Assembly: GCF_004766125.1 (NCBI RefSeq)
Contig: NZ_SJSA01000003.1
Span: forward strand, 37,618-101,617
DNA from: Duncaniella freteri
Lineage (GTDB): Bacteria > Bacteroidota > Bacteroidia > Bacteroidales > Muribaculaceae
Direction: 5' to 3'
Length of the DNA: 64,000 bases
The position numbers were made by a program, and so were the translations under genes. This document shows positions 23,797 to 32,353 of this stretch, one piece after another. How positions within the stretch are numbered: the stretch's first letter is position 1; each line of letters opens with the position of its first letter. Below the pieces are notes generated by a model. That model searched no databases. It was given only the letters and a program-made list of their open reading frames with translations, and was not told where the DNA came from.

Positions 23797-26004
23797 TCAG
23801 AAGTCAAAGAGTGATGGGGTGTTAACTTCTTGCTCGGCATTCTTGATGTTTTTTACTGCTGTCGCAAAGTAGCTGTCCTTTAACTCGCAACCGATGCCTC
23901 TACGGTTATTCTTCACGGCGACATATACTTCAGAGCCGATGCCGAGGAACGGAGTGAATACGACCTCGCCCTCATTACTCCAAAGGTGTATCAGTCGCTC
24001 GATGACCGAGAGTTGCAGAGGGCAAATGTGCTTTTCATCGCCCTGCGCCGTACCCTCCGCTCCGTTCAGCACGTCAGTACGCTTTATATCCATCCACACC
24101 GGCGATGCCCAGCGTTGCCACGTTTCAAGAGGGAAGTTGTCACGGTTGAGATTCTTGATAGGCTCCCAATCGGCTTCATCGCCCTCCCATTTCTTGAATA
24201 TCGTGATATATTCAGCCATTCCGATGCCGGTCTTCGAGCTGTCGGATGTCACTTGCTTGTAGAGAAGTCGCTGTGTCTTCGTGCGCTGCATCTCCAACAC
24301 CGGGTCACACCATATCGTGACTTTGGAGTGCAACTTGAATCCCTCGGCGAGTACGGCGCGTGTATGTTCGCCGGTGAAGTCATACATTCCGGTATAGCCG
24401 GAAGAGTTCTTATACACGCCGAGGTCTTTTGTGTGGCAGCACATGAGCCGTCCGGGCTTCAAGATTCGGTAGAGTTCTTTCAGCAAGAATGCGTATTGTT
24501 TGAAAAAATCCTCGTGATTCTCGTTGTTACCCATGTCGTGTATGTAGTTCGAGTACGTGAACAATGAACTGAACGGCGGCGAGAAGATTATGAGGTCAAC
24601 GCTGTTGTCGGGAATGCGCGAGATTTCGATTGTCGTATCTCCTTTCATCAGAAGTACGTAATCATCGCGGTATTCCTCGTAGGTGTAATCGTTGAGAAGT
24701 CCGTACTTGTGTTCGTTCACGTTTCGGTTTATTTCGCGCTGCATTTCTTCAAACCGCGCTTGTTTTTGTTCGATGATAGCCCTTGCATTCTGCATCGTAT
24801 CGGTTATTATGAGGTGGATATTCACTGCGTCAGTTCGCCCGAATCGGTACGAGCGGCGCACTTGTTGATAGAAGTCCTCGAAAGAGAAGTCGGGAGCTAC
24901 AAAAACTTGCGTTCCGCAGCTTTGGAAGTTCATGCCGTAGCCGCATATCTTGGCTTTCGAGATTAGTATTCGGATTTTGCCGTCTGCGAAGTCGAGCAAG
25001 CGGCGTTCTTTCACATCGTCTTTGTCGCTTCCGCGCACTTCAACTGCATCCGGCAAAAGCTGACGGAGAATGTCGCCCTCCTCGTTCTGCTTAATCCAAA
25101 TCAGAACTTGCCCCTCGGTTTCATTGGCAATCTTGGCAGCGATTTCAAGGCGTTCTGTCTTCGTCTTGCGTAGTTCTGCATTGAAGTTTGTCGCGTTCAC
25201 TATGCCACCGGCGAATAACTGCCCTGCCTGGGGTGCTGTTTCCACCATGTGCGTAATGTAGTTCAGCGGTGGCAGCTTGAAACGCTTGCCGGTTTCGATG
25301 AATCCGATATCTGCCGGATTCTCGAAGACGATAGCCCACGATGCTATCCAGCCGTAAAAATCAGCTTTCGCATGACCTTTAAGGCGGTAGTTGTTCATGC
25401 CATCCTCGCGGACAAACCACTTCGAGCGCATATCCTGCGCGTCAAGCACGTTGAGAAATTCAGAATGATTGCCGATTTCGTTCAAGTCGTTTGGTGAGGG
25501 TGTCGCGCTGCAACATAGCTTGTAGAGCGTATGTTTGAACTTTGCCGTTATGGCATTGCGATAATGCCCGGTAAAGTTCTTCAGTATCGAGCTTTCGTCA
25601 AGCACCACGCCTATAAAGCGAGATTCATCAATGTTATCTAACTGCTCGTAGTTCGTTATGACGAGTTTAGCATCAGCCGGAAGCGTATCGGAATATCGGT
25701 GTATCTCGTAGCCAAATTCCGAGCCGTCTGCTATTGTCTGACGGCTTACCGACAGCGGAGCGAGTATCAGCACCGGGCGAGATTCGCGTTTGGCGACTTG
25801 CTGCGCCCATTCAAGCTGCATGATTGTTTTGCCGTTACCGCAACCGGCGAATATGGCTGACCTACCGCGCTTCAACGCCCAGCGCACACAATAACGCTGA
25901 AAGTCGAAAAGCTGCGGATTTAGCTGCGATTCTTCGATGTCGAAGCCACTATCAGCCACGCGCTGTATCTTTGTCGATAGGAAGTCTTGATAAGCTGTAT
26001 TCAT
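23797..26004 (-). CDS. SF2 helicase fused to N4/N6 DNA methyltransferase
   Basis: I start at the ATG at 26004 (MNTAYQDFLS), just after the upstream stop, giving 735 residues. The N-terminal 430 residues form an SF2 helicase/translocase: Walker A AGCGNGKT (53-60), LDESSILKN, CSATPSPND and the late arginine motif QQVRRSYRFGR. The C-terminal 300 residues are an amino-methyltransferase with the catalytic SPPF and then PFLGIGSE, so the motif order is of the beta class (IV before I). A fusion of translocase and modifier resembles a restriction-modification complex without a nuclease. It may modify phage DNA during replication. Confidence 0.85.
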   Translation of the reverse strand: MNTAYQDFLSTKIQRVADSGFDIEESQLNPQLFDFQRYCVRWALKRGRSAIFAGCGNGKTIMQLEWAQQVAKRESRPVLILAPLSVSRQTIADGSEFGYEIHRYSDTLPADAKLVITNYEQLDNIDESRFIGVVLDESSILKNFTGHYRNAITAKFKHTLYKLCCSATPSPNDLNEIGNHSEFLNVLDAQDMRSKWFVREDGMNNYRLKGHAKADFYGWIASWAIVFENPADIGFIETGKRFKLPPLNYITHMVETAPQAGQLFAGGIVNATNFNAELRKTKTERLEIAAKIANETEGQVLIWIKQNEEGDILRQLLPDAVEVRGSDKDDVKERRLLDFADGKIRILISKAKICGYGMNFQSCGTQVFVAPDFSFEDFYQQVRRSYRFGRTDAVNIHLIITDTMQNARAIIEQKQARFEEMQREINRNVNEHKYGLLNDYTYEEYRDDYVLLMKGDTTIEISRIPDNSVDLIIFSPPFSSLFTYSNYIHDMGNNENHEDFFKQYAFLLKELYRILKPGRLMCCHTKDLGVYKNSSGYTGMYDFTGEHTRAVLAEGFKLHSKVTIWCDPVLEMQRTKTQRLLYKQVTSDSSKTGIGMAEYITIFKKWEGDEADWEPIKNLNRDNFPLETWQRWASPVWMDIKRTDVLNGAEGTAQGDEKHICPLQLSVIERLIHLWSNEGEVVFTPFLGIGSEVYVAVKNNRRGIGCELKDSYFATAVKNIKNAEQEVNTPSLFDF

Positions 26005-26006
26005 CT

Positions 26007-26681
26007 TTATTTCTTTTTGCGGTTGACCCATACGGTAGGCTTTATCACGTTGTAAGGGCAGATTACGACTGTTATTTCTTCAGTCAGAATGAAAGTGTTA
26101 CCGCCTGTGTTTCCGCTTGCAACGTAGTTGCATTTGTCGATACCAAGCAACTCCATTGCATCGCAAAGAGCAAGCAACTGATATGCGTTGAAAACTTGCT
26201 CATAGATACCGATTGAAGCCTCATACGGAGGTATCAGTCGCCCGGTTGGTTTCTCTATTGCCGGAGATGAATTTCCGGTGCCTTTGCATACCGGGCACGT
26301 GTGATATTCTCTGTGCGTGAAGTTGTGTTTGTCTTCATACTCCCATTCGACTTCGCCGTCACCATCACAATCCTCGCACTCAATAGCCGGACGGATAGTC
26401 TTCATTTCTTTTTCAGTCGATACACGCTCAACTGCATCTTTGAGTTCGGCAAGTGCCAGTGTGATGTCGATGTTGTTAGGGTTGAGAGATTTCAGAACGT
26501 GGAGGTTGTTTGGCTTATAATCGCCTTTGCAGATTTCCGGCTTAATCATTATTAAGCGGTGAGTTTCAGTTGCGCACACGTAGCCGTCAGAGAGAAACGG
26601 AGCCTTTATTTGCTCTCTGAAATAGTCGCTGTCATAAAACAACGCCAAGAGTGCGGATTCGTCAAATTCTTTATTCATCAT
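26007..26681 (-). CDS. phage protein with DnaJ-type zinc finger (224 aa)
   Basis: The start follows the leader AACGCAA. Residues about 100-140 contain CEDCDGDGE and CPVCKGTGN, a pair of CxxCxGxG knuckles like those of DnaJ. Flanking regions are alpha/beta; the C-terminal part resembles small beta-clamp-like modules only loosely. It is coupled to the helicase-methyltransferase gene. There is no J domain, so it is not a chaperone in the usual sense. Function unknown. Confidence 0.6.
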   Translation of the reverse strand: MMNKEFDESALLALFYDSDYFREQIKAPFLSDGYVCATETHRLIMIKPEICKGDYKPNNLHVLKSLNPNNIDITLALAELKDAVERVSTEKEMKTIRPAIECEDCDGDGEVEWEYEDKHNFTHREYHTCPVCKGTGNSSPAIEKPTGRLIPPYEASIGIYEQVFNAYQLLALCDAMELLGIDKCNYVASGNTGGNTFILTEEITVVICPYNVIKPTVWVNRKKK

Positions 26682-26689
26682 TGCGTTGA

Positions 26690-27160
26690 TTAAAAGTTGA
26701 TTTCTTGTTGTATTGTCGGCTCTTTGTAGCCGGGATGATTCTCTATGTAGTGTGAGCGTAAAGCGTCTGCAATCTTGGCTCTTTCATCATCCGAAACGTG
26801 ATTTTTGTCGGCATCGGAGTTGGCTTTGAGTGCTAATTCCAAACTGCCGTGCAGTCGTTTTTCAGAGAGGAAAATCGAATACTCCGAGAACATTCGAGTT
26901 GAGCCTATCGCGTCTTGTATTTCGGTGTCGGTCTGCTGTCTTACATAGACTGTATGCTGATACTTGGCTATTGCCCGGAGCGTCTTTTCATCTCTCATCT
27001 TTTCATTCTCGAAGATGACCGAGATAGCCTCTTTTTTACGGATTTTGCCGACTTTCGCCCATCCGTAGAAAACTCGTAGATTCTTTGGCCGCTTACGCTG
27101 TCCGAGTTCTGCTTTATGCTTGTTGTCAAGCATGGCAAGTTTTAATCGTAGTCCGCTCAT
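26690..27160 (-). CDS. hypothetical basic phage protein (156 aa)
   Basis: A basic N-terminus (RLKLAMLDNKHKAELGQRKRPKN), a middle alpha/beta section and a helical C-terminus ending PTIQQEINF. It overlaps the upstream gene by four bases. No motif recognised; a nucleic-acid-binding role would fit the charge. Confidence 0.55.
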   Translation of the reverse strand: MSGLRLKLAMLDNKHKAELGQRKRPKNLRVFYGWAKVGKIRKKEAISVIFENEKMRDEKTLRAIAKYQHTVYVRQQTDTEIQDAIGSTRMFSEYSIFLSEKRLHGSLELALKANSDADKNHVSDDERAKIADALRSHYIENHPGYKEPTIQQEINF

Positions 27161-27597
27161 AGCTTTATGTCTCTGAATGTTTCGATGCCGAATACGAGTT
27201 CAAGAGTTGCTACTCGTTCCCAATTTCGGGCTTTTGTTATCGGAGTTCCTACACCATTACCGCTTTTAGCGTTTTTGTATATCTCAATGATTCGTTTTCG
27301 CTCTGCATCAGTGCATCGTTCAAAGAGAGGTGTTTGGAGTACATGATTTGCTCCGGCAAGGAAGTCGCGGTATCTTGACGGCTTGTTGAACGGTTGGCTG
27401 CGTGAATAGTCCCAAGCTGCATTTTCTATGCTCTGACTTACTGAGAATATTGCGTCTTTATTTACGTTGAAGTCCAAACGGTCTTCCCGATAGTAGCATT
27501 TATGAGCCGGGCAGTCATAATATTTTCCTCCCAAGTCTTGGTAGCCACATTCATAGACTTCTACGACTGTGTTACTTCCGATAAGTCGCGCTTTCAT
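27157..27597 (-). CDS. hypothetical phage protein (146 aa)
   Basis: The first third is beta-rich with three Cys (ECGYQDLGGKYYDCPAHKCYY); the rest is helical. It overlaps both neighbours by four bases, so the three genes are translationally coupled. Family not recognised. Confidence 0.55.
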   Translation of the reverse strand: MKARLIGSNTVVEVYECGYQDLGGKYYDCPAHKCYYREDRLDFNVNKDAIFSVSQSIENAAWDYSRSQPFNKPSRYRDFLAGANHVLQTPLFERCTDAERKRIIEIYKNAKSGNGVGTPITKARNWERVATLELVFGIETFRDIKL

Positions 27598-27932
27598 GCC
27601 TCACCTCCTTTCGGTGGCTCCGGCATCAGCATCCAATGCGTTATCCGATAGTCTGCATAATCCGAAACATGATTATCGCCGTCCGGGTCATGTACCTCGG
27701 TCGTTGCTGAACACCAATATTTGCCTTGGTTGTCATAGACATAGCACCGTACTTCTTTGAGGTGACTATCGTAGCAAATACATCTTTGTAGGTGATTCGG
27801 GCGTTCACTCTTTGCATCTCGCCACTTCATGCGCTGACCTTTAGTGAGGTCATTCAGCAATGAAGTGCCGCCCTCGATGCTGACTTTGCCAGCATTCCAA
27901 TCGATGATTGATTTTTGTTTTTGATTTTCCAT
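27594..27932 (-). CDS. DUF551 domain protein
   Basis: I use the ATG at 27932 (MENQKQKSI), directly after the previous stop. The 112-residue protein shows the DUF551 pattern: MKWRDAKSERPNH near the middle, a strand pair with VRCYVYDNQGKYWC, and the end THWMLMPEPPKGG. DUF551 proteins are common in phages and have no known function. Confidence 0.7.
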   Translation of the reverse strand: MENQKQKSIIDWNAGKVSIEGGTSLLNDLTKGQRMKWRDAKSERPNHLQRCICYDSHLKEVRCYVYDNQGKYWCSATTEVHDPDGDNHVSDYADYRITHWMLMPEPPKGGEA

Positions 27933-27934
27933 GT

Positions 27935-28357
27935 TCAGATATTTGTGTCGATTGTGAGATAGGGCATACCACCGGGGAAGCACTGCCAAAATTCACGAGT
28001 GAGTAAGAATTTGACTGCGCCTATCGCTATGCCGAGGCACACGAGATTGTCGCACGTTTCGTGGAAGTCGGTCCACTGAATGCTGTCTGCTGTCATGCAC
28101 ATATTGAGGAAAGTCCAGCCGCCGCCTTTAAGCGCATGGAATTGTTCGGGCAAGCAAGATAACATCGAGAGTATGTTCTCGCGGTTAGCCGTGACCTTAT
28201 CGCGGTCAAAACAGGCTTTGATTCTTACACCGTCAACGATTTGCGTTGCGGCTTGTACTGATTCTGCGAGGCAGTCTTTGAACACCGCTGTTACGTTGGC
28301 GGCGGTAAGCTGCATTGGCTCACGGAGAGCTATTTGATTAGTCGTTTGAGTTTCCAT
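27935..28357 (-). CDS. conserved hypothetical phage protein (140 aa)
   Basis: Mostly helical, with LKGGGWTFLNMC in the middle and CLGIAIGAVKFLLTREFW near the end that could be a buried helix. Four to five Cys are scattered without a clear zinc pattern. I recall similar proteins in Bacteroidota phages but no function. It is part of the early operon. Confidence 0.55.
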   Translation of the reverse strand: METQTTNQIALREPMQLTAANVTAVFKDCLAESVQAATQIVDGVRIKACFDRDKVTANRENILSMLSCLPEQFHALKGGGWTFLNMCMTADSIQWTDFHETCDNLVCLGIAIGAVKFLLTREFWQCFPGGMPYLTIDTNI

Positions 28358-28361
28358 ATCG

Positions 28362-28634
28362 TTAACCTTTCATTCTGCCGAGAAAAGCGAGTTTCAGCAC
28401 ATCAGACTGACAGCTTATAATTGCAAATTCGAGCATACAATTTTCATCGGCAATGTCGTTTATTCTTAGTATCTGGTATCGCTCATTTGGAATGCGCACA
28501 ATCCAAAAGTCTTCAAGTTCAGCTTCTTCAACATACCCAAAGAACTTGTTAAGGCTGTCGATTAGATGCTGCTGGAGATATTCGGGGCTGTATGCCGCCG
28601 CTATCTTGTCTTGATTGCGAAGTGCGTATCTCAT
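28362..28634 (-). CDS. hypothetical phage protein (90 aa)
   Basis: The start at 28634 (MRYALRNQDKIAAAY) overlaps the stop of the gene before it. The 90-residue protein is acidic, with a helical N-terminus and a beta-hairpin-like C-terminal part (FWIVRIPNERYQILRI). No motif recognised. Confidence 0.55.
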   Translation of the reverse strand: MRYALRNQDKIAAAYSPEYLQQHLIDSLNKFFGYVEEAELEDFWIVRIPNERYQILRINDIADENCMLEFAIISCQSDVLKLAFLGRMKG

Positions 28635-29026
28635 TGGATTTCTTCGATGTCTATGTACCAATACGAGAGTGAGCGATTGAATAAGCGCACGTTCTCGATA
28701 TAGTTGCGTTCCTTGTCTTCTTCTCGGAGAAGTGCGTACTGATTGCTGTATTTGTCTATGTAACCGATTGCGTAAAAGTATTTGCCGGTGTTACGGTTAT
28801 AGCCTTTGACAAGTACGTGCTTACCGATTAGAGCATCAGAGAGATTAAGCTCTGACCACTTCATTGTCTTTTCTACGGCCGTGCTTTGTGATGCCCGGTG
28901 CATCCGAGCTTCAGCGGCGACACACGCTTTGCAGCGGTTGCGGTATGACTTCGAGAAGTCGGCGACCGGCTTTATTTCGCCGCAAACCTCGCATTTCCGC
29001 GTTTCTTGATTCTTCATTTCACTCAT
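28631..29026 (-). CDS. zinc-ribbon phage protein (131 aa)
   Basis: CEVCGEIKPVADFSKSYRNRCKAC near residues 13-36 is a four-Cys ribbon of the type found in phage HNH-like and treble-clef proteins, but no HNH catalytic residues follow. The rest is beta-rich with many Tyr. The leader AACGCAA precedes the start. A nucleic-acid-binding role is likely. Confidence 0.6.
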   Translation of the reverse strand: MSEMKNQETRKCEVCGEIKPVADFSKSYRNRCKACVAAEARMHRASQSTAVEKTMKWSELNLSDALIGKHVLVKGYNRNTGKYFYAIGYIDKYSNQYALLREEDKERNYIENVRLFNRSLSYWYIDIEEIQ

Positions 29027-29138
29027 TTGCGTTAGAGTTATCGTTTTTTATTGTTTCCTTGCGCCTCACCGCGTTTATTGCTCTAAAATGATAGTTTGTA
29101 TATCTTCGCATTTTTATCGCGGTTAGGAGCGGTTATTT

Positions 29139-29945
29139 TCATCTTCGGCTTGCGCCGGTCAAGTAGAGTACGTTGTACGTCTTGAATCGGTCTGCCAATC
29201 GACCAAACCCATCATCAAACTCTTTCTTCAGTTTTTCAACATCGAGATTTGTTGTCAGATGCGCGAATTTCCGGCGGTCGGGTGCTGTCATTGTCCAAAT
29301 CTCATTTCTTGCGTGCAGGAAGTCATTGACGATTGTTTTGGTGTCGATTCCGTAGAAAGGTCGATTTTCAACGCCGATGTCGTTCAAGCACAGATTAACC
29401 GGCTTGCATTGGAATCCGACTGAATTTTCTTCGTTGTATGTGTAGCGGTCGATGTTGTTGTGAATCGTGTAGTAATTCACCATCTGCGTTACCGATACAT
29501 TGTGAAAGAAATTCGGATTGTTGGTGTATCTCAGATATTCGGAGAAAATCTGCATCATCAGAGTTTTGCCGGTGCCGACTTCGCCCATAAGCAAAATATG
29601 CTTTTCCAACTTGTGCCCCTCATCCGGGAATATCTGCTCGGCAAGATGGCAGTTGTTGAAGTAGTAGAGCAAAAAGCGTAGCACTTTCGCGTTGTGTTCG
29701 TCAATCACGAATCTGCGCCGCTGTCCGGCAAGGCAGATTGAGTTGGCGATTTGCACAACGAGATTGCTGTGGGCGTTAAATGTCGATTCAACCGATAAGT
29801 CTTCAAACTGCGTGATTTGTTTCCTCGCATCGTTCATAACTTTGTTGATGACCGGTGCAATTTTCAATCTTGCAACTTCAGCCGCTTCACGCTTGCGCTT
29901 GGCTTCGACTTGCGCGATGATTTCGGGTGTCAGTTCTTCGTTCAT
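29139..29945 (-). CDS. DnaC-like helicase loader ATPase
   Basis: The 268-residue AAA+ protein has Walker A GEVGTGKT (121-128) and Walker B LCLNDIG (about 189-195), with a helical N-terminal part that could contact the initiator or helicase. It follows the initiator gene with a ten-base gap, the same arrangement as O and P in lambda-like phages. It should load the host replicative helicase DnaB on the phage origin. Confidence 0.8.
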   Translation of the reverse strand: MNEELTPEIIAQVEAKRKREAAEVARLKIAPVINKVMNDARKQITQFEDLSVESTFNAHSNLVVQIANSICLAGQRRRFVIDEHNAKVLRFLLYYFNNCHLAEQIFPDEGHKLEKHILLMGEVGTGKTLMMQIFSEYLRYTNNPNFFHNVSVTQMVNYYTIHNNIDRYTYNEENSVGFQCKPVNLCLNDIGVENRPFYGIDTKTIVNDFLHARNEIWTMTAPDRRKFAHLTTNLDVEKLKKEFDDGFGRLADRFKTYNVLYLTGASRR

Positions 29946-29955
29946 GTTGCGCTGC

Positions 29956-30810
29956 TTAGTAATTCATTCCACCGAAACCGCCGGAATAGTTCATTTTTGA
30001 TGTCGGTTGCGCCGGAGCTTCCGGCAGCTTGGATTCAGCCTTGATTTCCGGGTATTCGGTAGTCCATCTTGACTGATTGAGCCAAGTCGAAAGATTTGCT
30101 ACTTGGGGAACAAACTCTCCGGCTGCTTTCGCGGCAGCGCGGTAGGCGGTCATTCTTTCGAGAGCCGGCATCAGCAAAGGGACGATTTCGCGCCAAGTCT
30201 TCGGATTTTTCTTTTTGAAGTTCTGAAACTCCACATCGTGACCGCGCTTGTTCCCTGGGTATGCTTTTCGGAAAGATTCAAAAGCCAACTCCAATTCAGA
30301 AATTTCCGAATTTTGACATATCTCGTTAGAGATAATATTTCTTTTATTCTTTATTTCTTTACTTGTGTCCGCTATGTTGTCCGTTAAGTTGTCCTTTGGG
30401 CTGTCCGCTATGTTGTCCGGGTTGTTATTGGCACTACCATTGCAACCGCTTATTATATTGCCGTTTAAGCTGTCCTTTAGGTTGTCCGCTGCTTGATACA
30501 TATTATATTTGCAAATTGTAATGATAGTTGTATTGCCAATAGTTTCTTTCGTTATCATCTTTTCCTCTTGAAGCATCTTCAAAAAGGCAATGACTGTGTT
30601 ATGCCCTTTGTGCCAACGCTGGCAGAGGAAAGAGATTGATGCAACAAGTTGACCGCGTTTGATTTCGATTAGCCGAGAGCCGCCGGATAACGATTGACCG
30701 TCATCCCAAGAAGCCATAAGGAGCAAGTCGAGCCACCATTTGAGGCGTTCGGCATCTTGCCAAATCCAATGCTTTGGCAACTCCCGGCTAATCTTAATCC
30801 AACCGTTCAT
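29956..30810 (-). CDS. phage replication initiator (O-like)
   Basis: The 284-residue protein starts with a winged-helix domain (WIKISRELPKHWIWQDAERLKWW and following, residues 1-105), continues with a low-complexity linker built of four-residue units (DNIA DSPK DNLT DNIA) and ends in a helical domain with the segment AYPGNKRG. The linker DNA forms iterons, so the origin appears to lie inside the gene as in lambda O. Five 12-bp repeats are in perfect phase. The DnaC-like gene follows directly. Confidence 0.75.
   Translation of the reverse strand: MNGWIKISRELPKHWIWQDAERLKWWLDLLLMASWDDGQSLSGGSRLIEIKRGQLVASISFLCQRWHKGHNTVIAFLKMLQEEKMITKETIGNTTIITICKYNMYQAADNLKDSLNGNIISGCNGSANNNPDNIADSPKDNLTDNIADTSKEIKNKRNIISNEICQNSEISELELAFESFRKAYPGNKRGHDVEFQNFKKKNPKTWREIVPLLMPALERMTAYRAAAKAAGEFVPQVANLSTWLNQSRWTTEYPEIKAESKLPEAPAQPTSKMNYSGGFGGMNY
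30366..30487. repeat. 12-bp iterons, probable phage replication origin
   Basis: TGTCC recurs at 30366, 30378, 30390, 30402 and 30414, exactly every 12 bp, and again at 30471 and 30483. The fuller unit is TTGTCCGCTATG with variation at the end. AT-rich stretches flank the array at 30325-30362 and 30488-30530 and could open first. The position within the initiator gene is the classical design of lambdoid origins. Confidence 0.65.
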
Positions 30811-30821
30811 GGTCTATTCGC

Positions 30822-31436
30822 TCAACCGAAATAGAAGTCTTGCCAAATCTTGATGAACTGTTTTCCGAAGTAGTCTGCAAGAGCTTCAGATTTCACGCAA
30901 AGACGGGACCTGATATACGCATCCGTACCCGAGGGCGCGTCAGCCGAGTCCGCATACGCAAAACCGGCATACGCGCCGTTAAGCGCATCACCGCCGAAAA
31001 GGACACATTCGGCTTTGCGCTCATCATCCATCTGGTCTATCTCTTTTTGAGTATAGAGCCAATACCACGGATACCACTTGTTTTCTCCCTTGACGTATTT
31101 GGGAGTCCATCCCTCGTTGAGAGCGGCGGCGATGATGCGGAGCTTCAGATACGCTACGAGGTCTTTCGCCGTTTCATCCATCGGGGGATTCTGCTCCTCG
31201 GTAATGCGGCGATACTGATTGACGAGAGCGTGATTGCCGAGTTCACGGCAAGCGTCTTCAAAGGTCTTGACGCGCTCTGTTATCGGGCGGTTGTCTGCTG
31301 TCATGGCTGATTCGCCGTATAAGTTGCAGAGTAACGCCTTGATTTCGGGGTTCTCTGTGTTGTTGTAAGCTGCACGGACTTTTTCGATTGTCGGCTGCTC
31401 AAACTTTACTGAGTTTGTTGGCTCAATTTTTCGCAT
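30822..31436 (-). CDS. conserved hypothetical phage protein (204 aa)
   Basis: The protein is helical in its N-terminal half and has an aromatic stretch NKWYPWYWLYTQKEIDQM near residue 120, then a small Ala/Gly-rich part resembling a beta sheet with LFGGDALNGAYAGFAYA. This tail pattern (FGG...GAYAGF) occurs in several uncharacterised Bacteroidota phage proteins, as I recall. Unknown function, early operon, just upstream of the initiator. Confidence 0.6.
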   Translation of the reverse strand: MRKIEPTNSVKFEQPTIEKVRAAYNNTENPEIKALLCNLYGESAMTADNRPITERVKTFEDACRELGNHALVNQYRRITEEQNPPMDETAKDLVAYLKLRIIAAALNEGWTPKYVKGENKWYPWYWLYTQKEIDQMDDERKAECVLFGGDALNGAYAGFAYADSADAPSGTDAYIRSRLCVKSEALADYFGKQFIKIWQDFYFG

Positions 31437-31596
31437 TGTTGATTTTGTTTAATTTTGGTAAAACTTCATGTTTGAGTAATCTAACTGCATTAGTCAGTCG
31501 TAAACTTTTACGTATCGCCGCAGTGTCGAGATTGTCAAGAATCTGCGGCAAGCTCCGGCATATCGTTGCGACAACATCATTAGGCACATTTCTCAT
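31423..31596 (-). CDS. small helical phage protein (57 aa)
   Basis: The ATG at 31596 shares its A with the stop of the MBL gene, and the stop lies 14 bases inside the next gene, so both overlaps support translation. The 57-residue product is basic and helical (VVATICRSLPQILDNLD, IRKSLRLTNAVRLLKHEV). It fills a gap that would otherwise be empty. Function unknown. Confidence 0.65.
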   Translation of the reverse strand: MRNVPNDVVATICRSLPQILDNLDTAAIRKSLRLTNAVRLLKHEVLPKLNKINNAKN

Positions 31597-32336
31597 CAGT
31601 ATGGGATTTTAGATACGTTGATTTCAATGCCCGGATTTGCCACATAAACCGGCTTTCCTACGGCTTCCGCTATCAAGGCGCGGAATTGTTCAGCATTACT
31701 GTGCCTGCCCGATAGGTGGAGCAATACCACTTCATTTACGGCTGTGAGGTCGGTGGTACGGAGTATCTGTTCGGTTGTCTTCAGCTCCATGTGTGATTCG
31801 AGTAATCGTTCACGTGTGCTGCTGACCGTACTTCCGCTGCTTATAGCGTCTTCAAGAAGCTCATCGGAGTAATTGGCTTCAATCATTATGTGATTGAGGT
31901 TAGCAACCCGATATTCAAGCATCATCGTGTCGGTTACGAATAGCAATTTGCCCATCTCGTCATGTTCGATGACGAATCCGAGGCACGGCACATCATGGAC
32001 TACCGGGAGCGCAAAGACTTTGAAGCTGCCCACTTTGTAGCCGTGCATCGGCTCGATGGATTTACAGAACGTGCGGTTTAGCTTGGGGAATGAAGCAAAC
32101 ACATCTTCGAGAGCAAGAGCATGGATTCCGAATTTCAGATACTCCGGCAGATACTTTGAATGGTCTTTGTGGCGGTGGCTCACTACGCATCCGGCAATGC
32201 TGCTCAACTTCCAACCGAGAACTTTTTTAACCTCGACCAAAGGCATACCGCATTCAATCAGTAATGCGCCGCCGTTAGAAGATTGCAGTACATAGCCGTT
32301 GCCGCGTGACGAGCTTCCGATGCAAAAGAGTTTCAT
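31596..32336 (-). CDS. metallo-beta-lactamase fold hydrolase (YycJ/WalJ-like)
   Basis: The 246-residue protein has the MBL metal motif SHRHKDH (about 53-59), a later VHDVPCLGF strand, FVTDTMM with the bridging Asp, and HLSGRHSN near the end. Small MBL proteins of the YycJ type are frequent in phage recombination modules and may act as nucleases. It follows recT in the early operon with a 17-base gap. Confidence 0.78.
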   Translation of the reverse strand: MKLFCIGSSSRGNGYVLQSSNGGALLIECGMPLVEVKKVLGWKLSSIAGCVVSHRHKDHSKYLPEYLKFGIHALALEDVFASFPKLNRTFCKSIEPMHGYKVGSFKVFALPVVHDVPCLGFVIEHDEMGKLLFVTDTMMLEYRVANLNHIMIEANYSDELLEDAISSGSTVSSTRERLLESHMELKTTEQILRTTDLTAVNEVVLLHLSGRHSNAEQFRALIAEAVGKPVYVANPGIEINVSKIPY

Positions 32337-32353
32337 TCGCGTATCTGCTTGGG

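Noticed and set aside
30366..30487. CRISPR array
   Set aside because: The repeat is about 12 bp with no unique spacers of 30 bp, and it is translated in frame inside a replication gene.
31596..32336. SbcD nuclease partner for the SbcC-like protein
   Set aside because: The metal motif is HxHxDH of the MBL fold, not the calcineurin-like motif of SbcD. It may still be a nuclease, but not SbcD.
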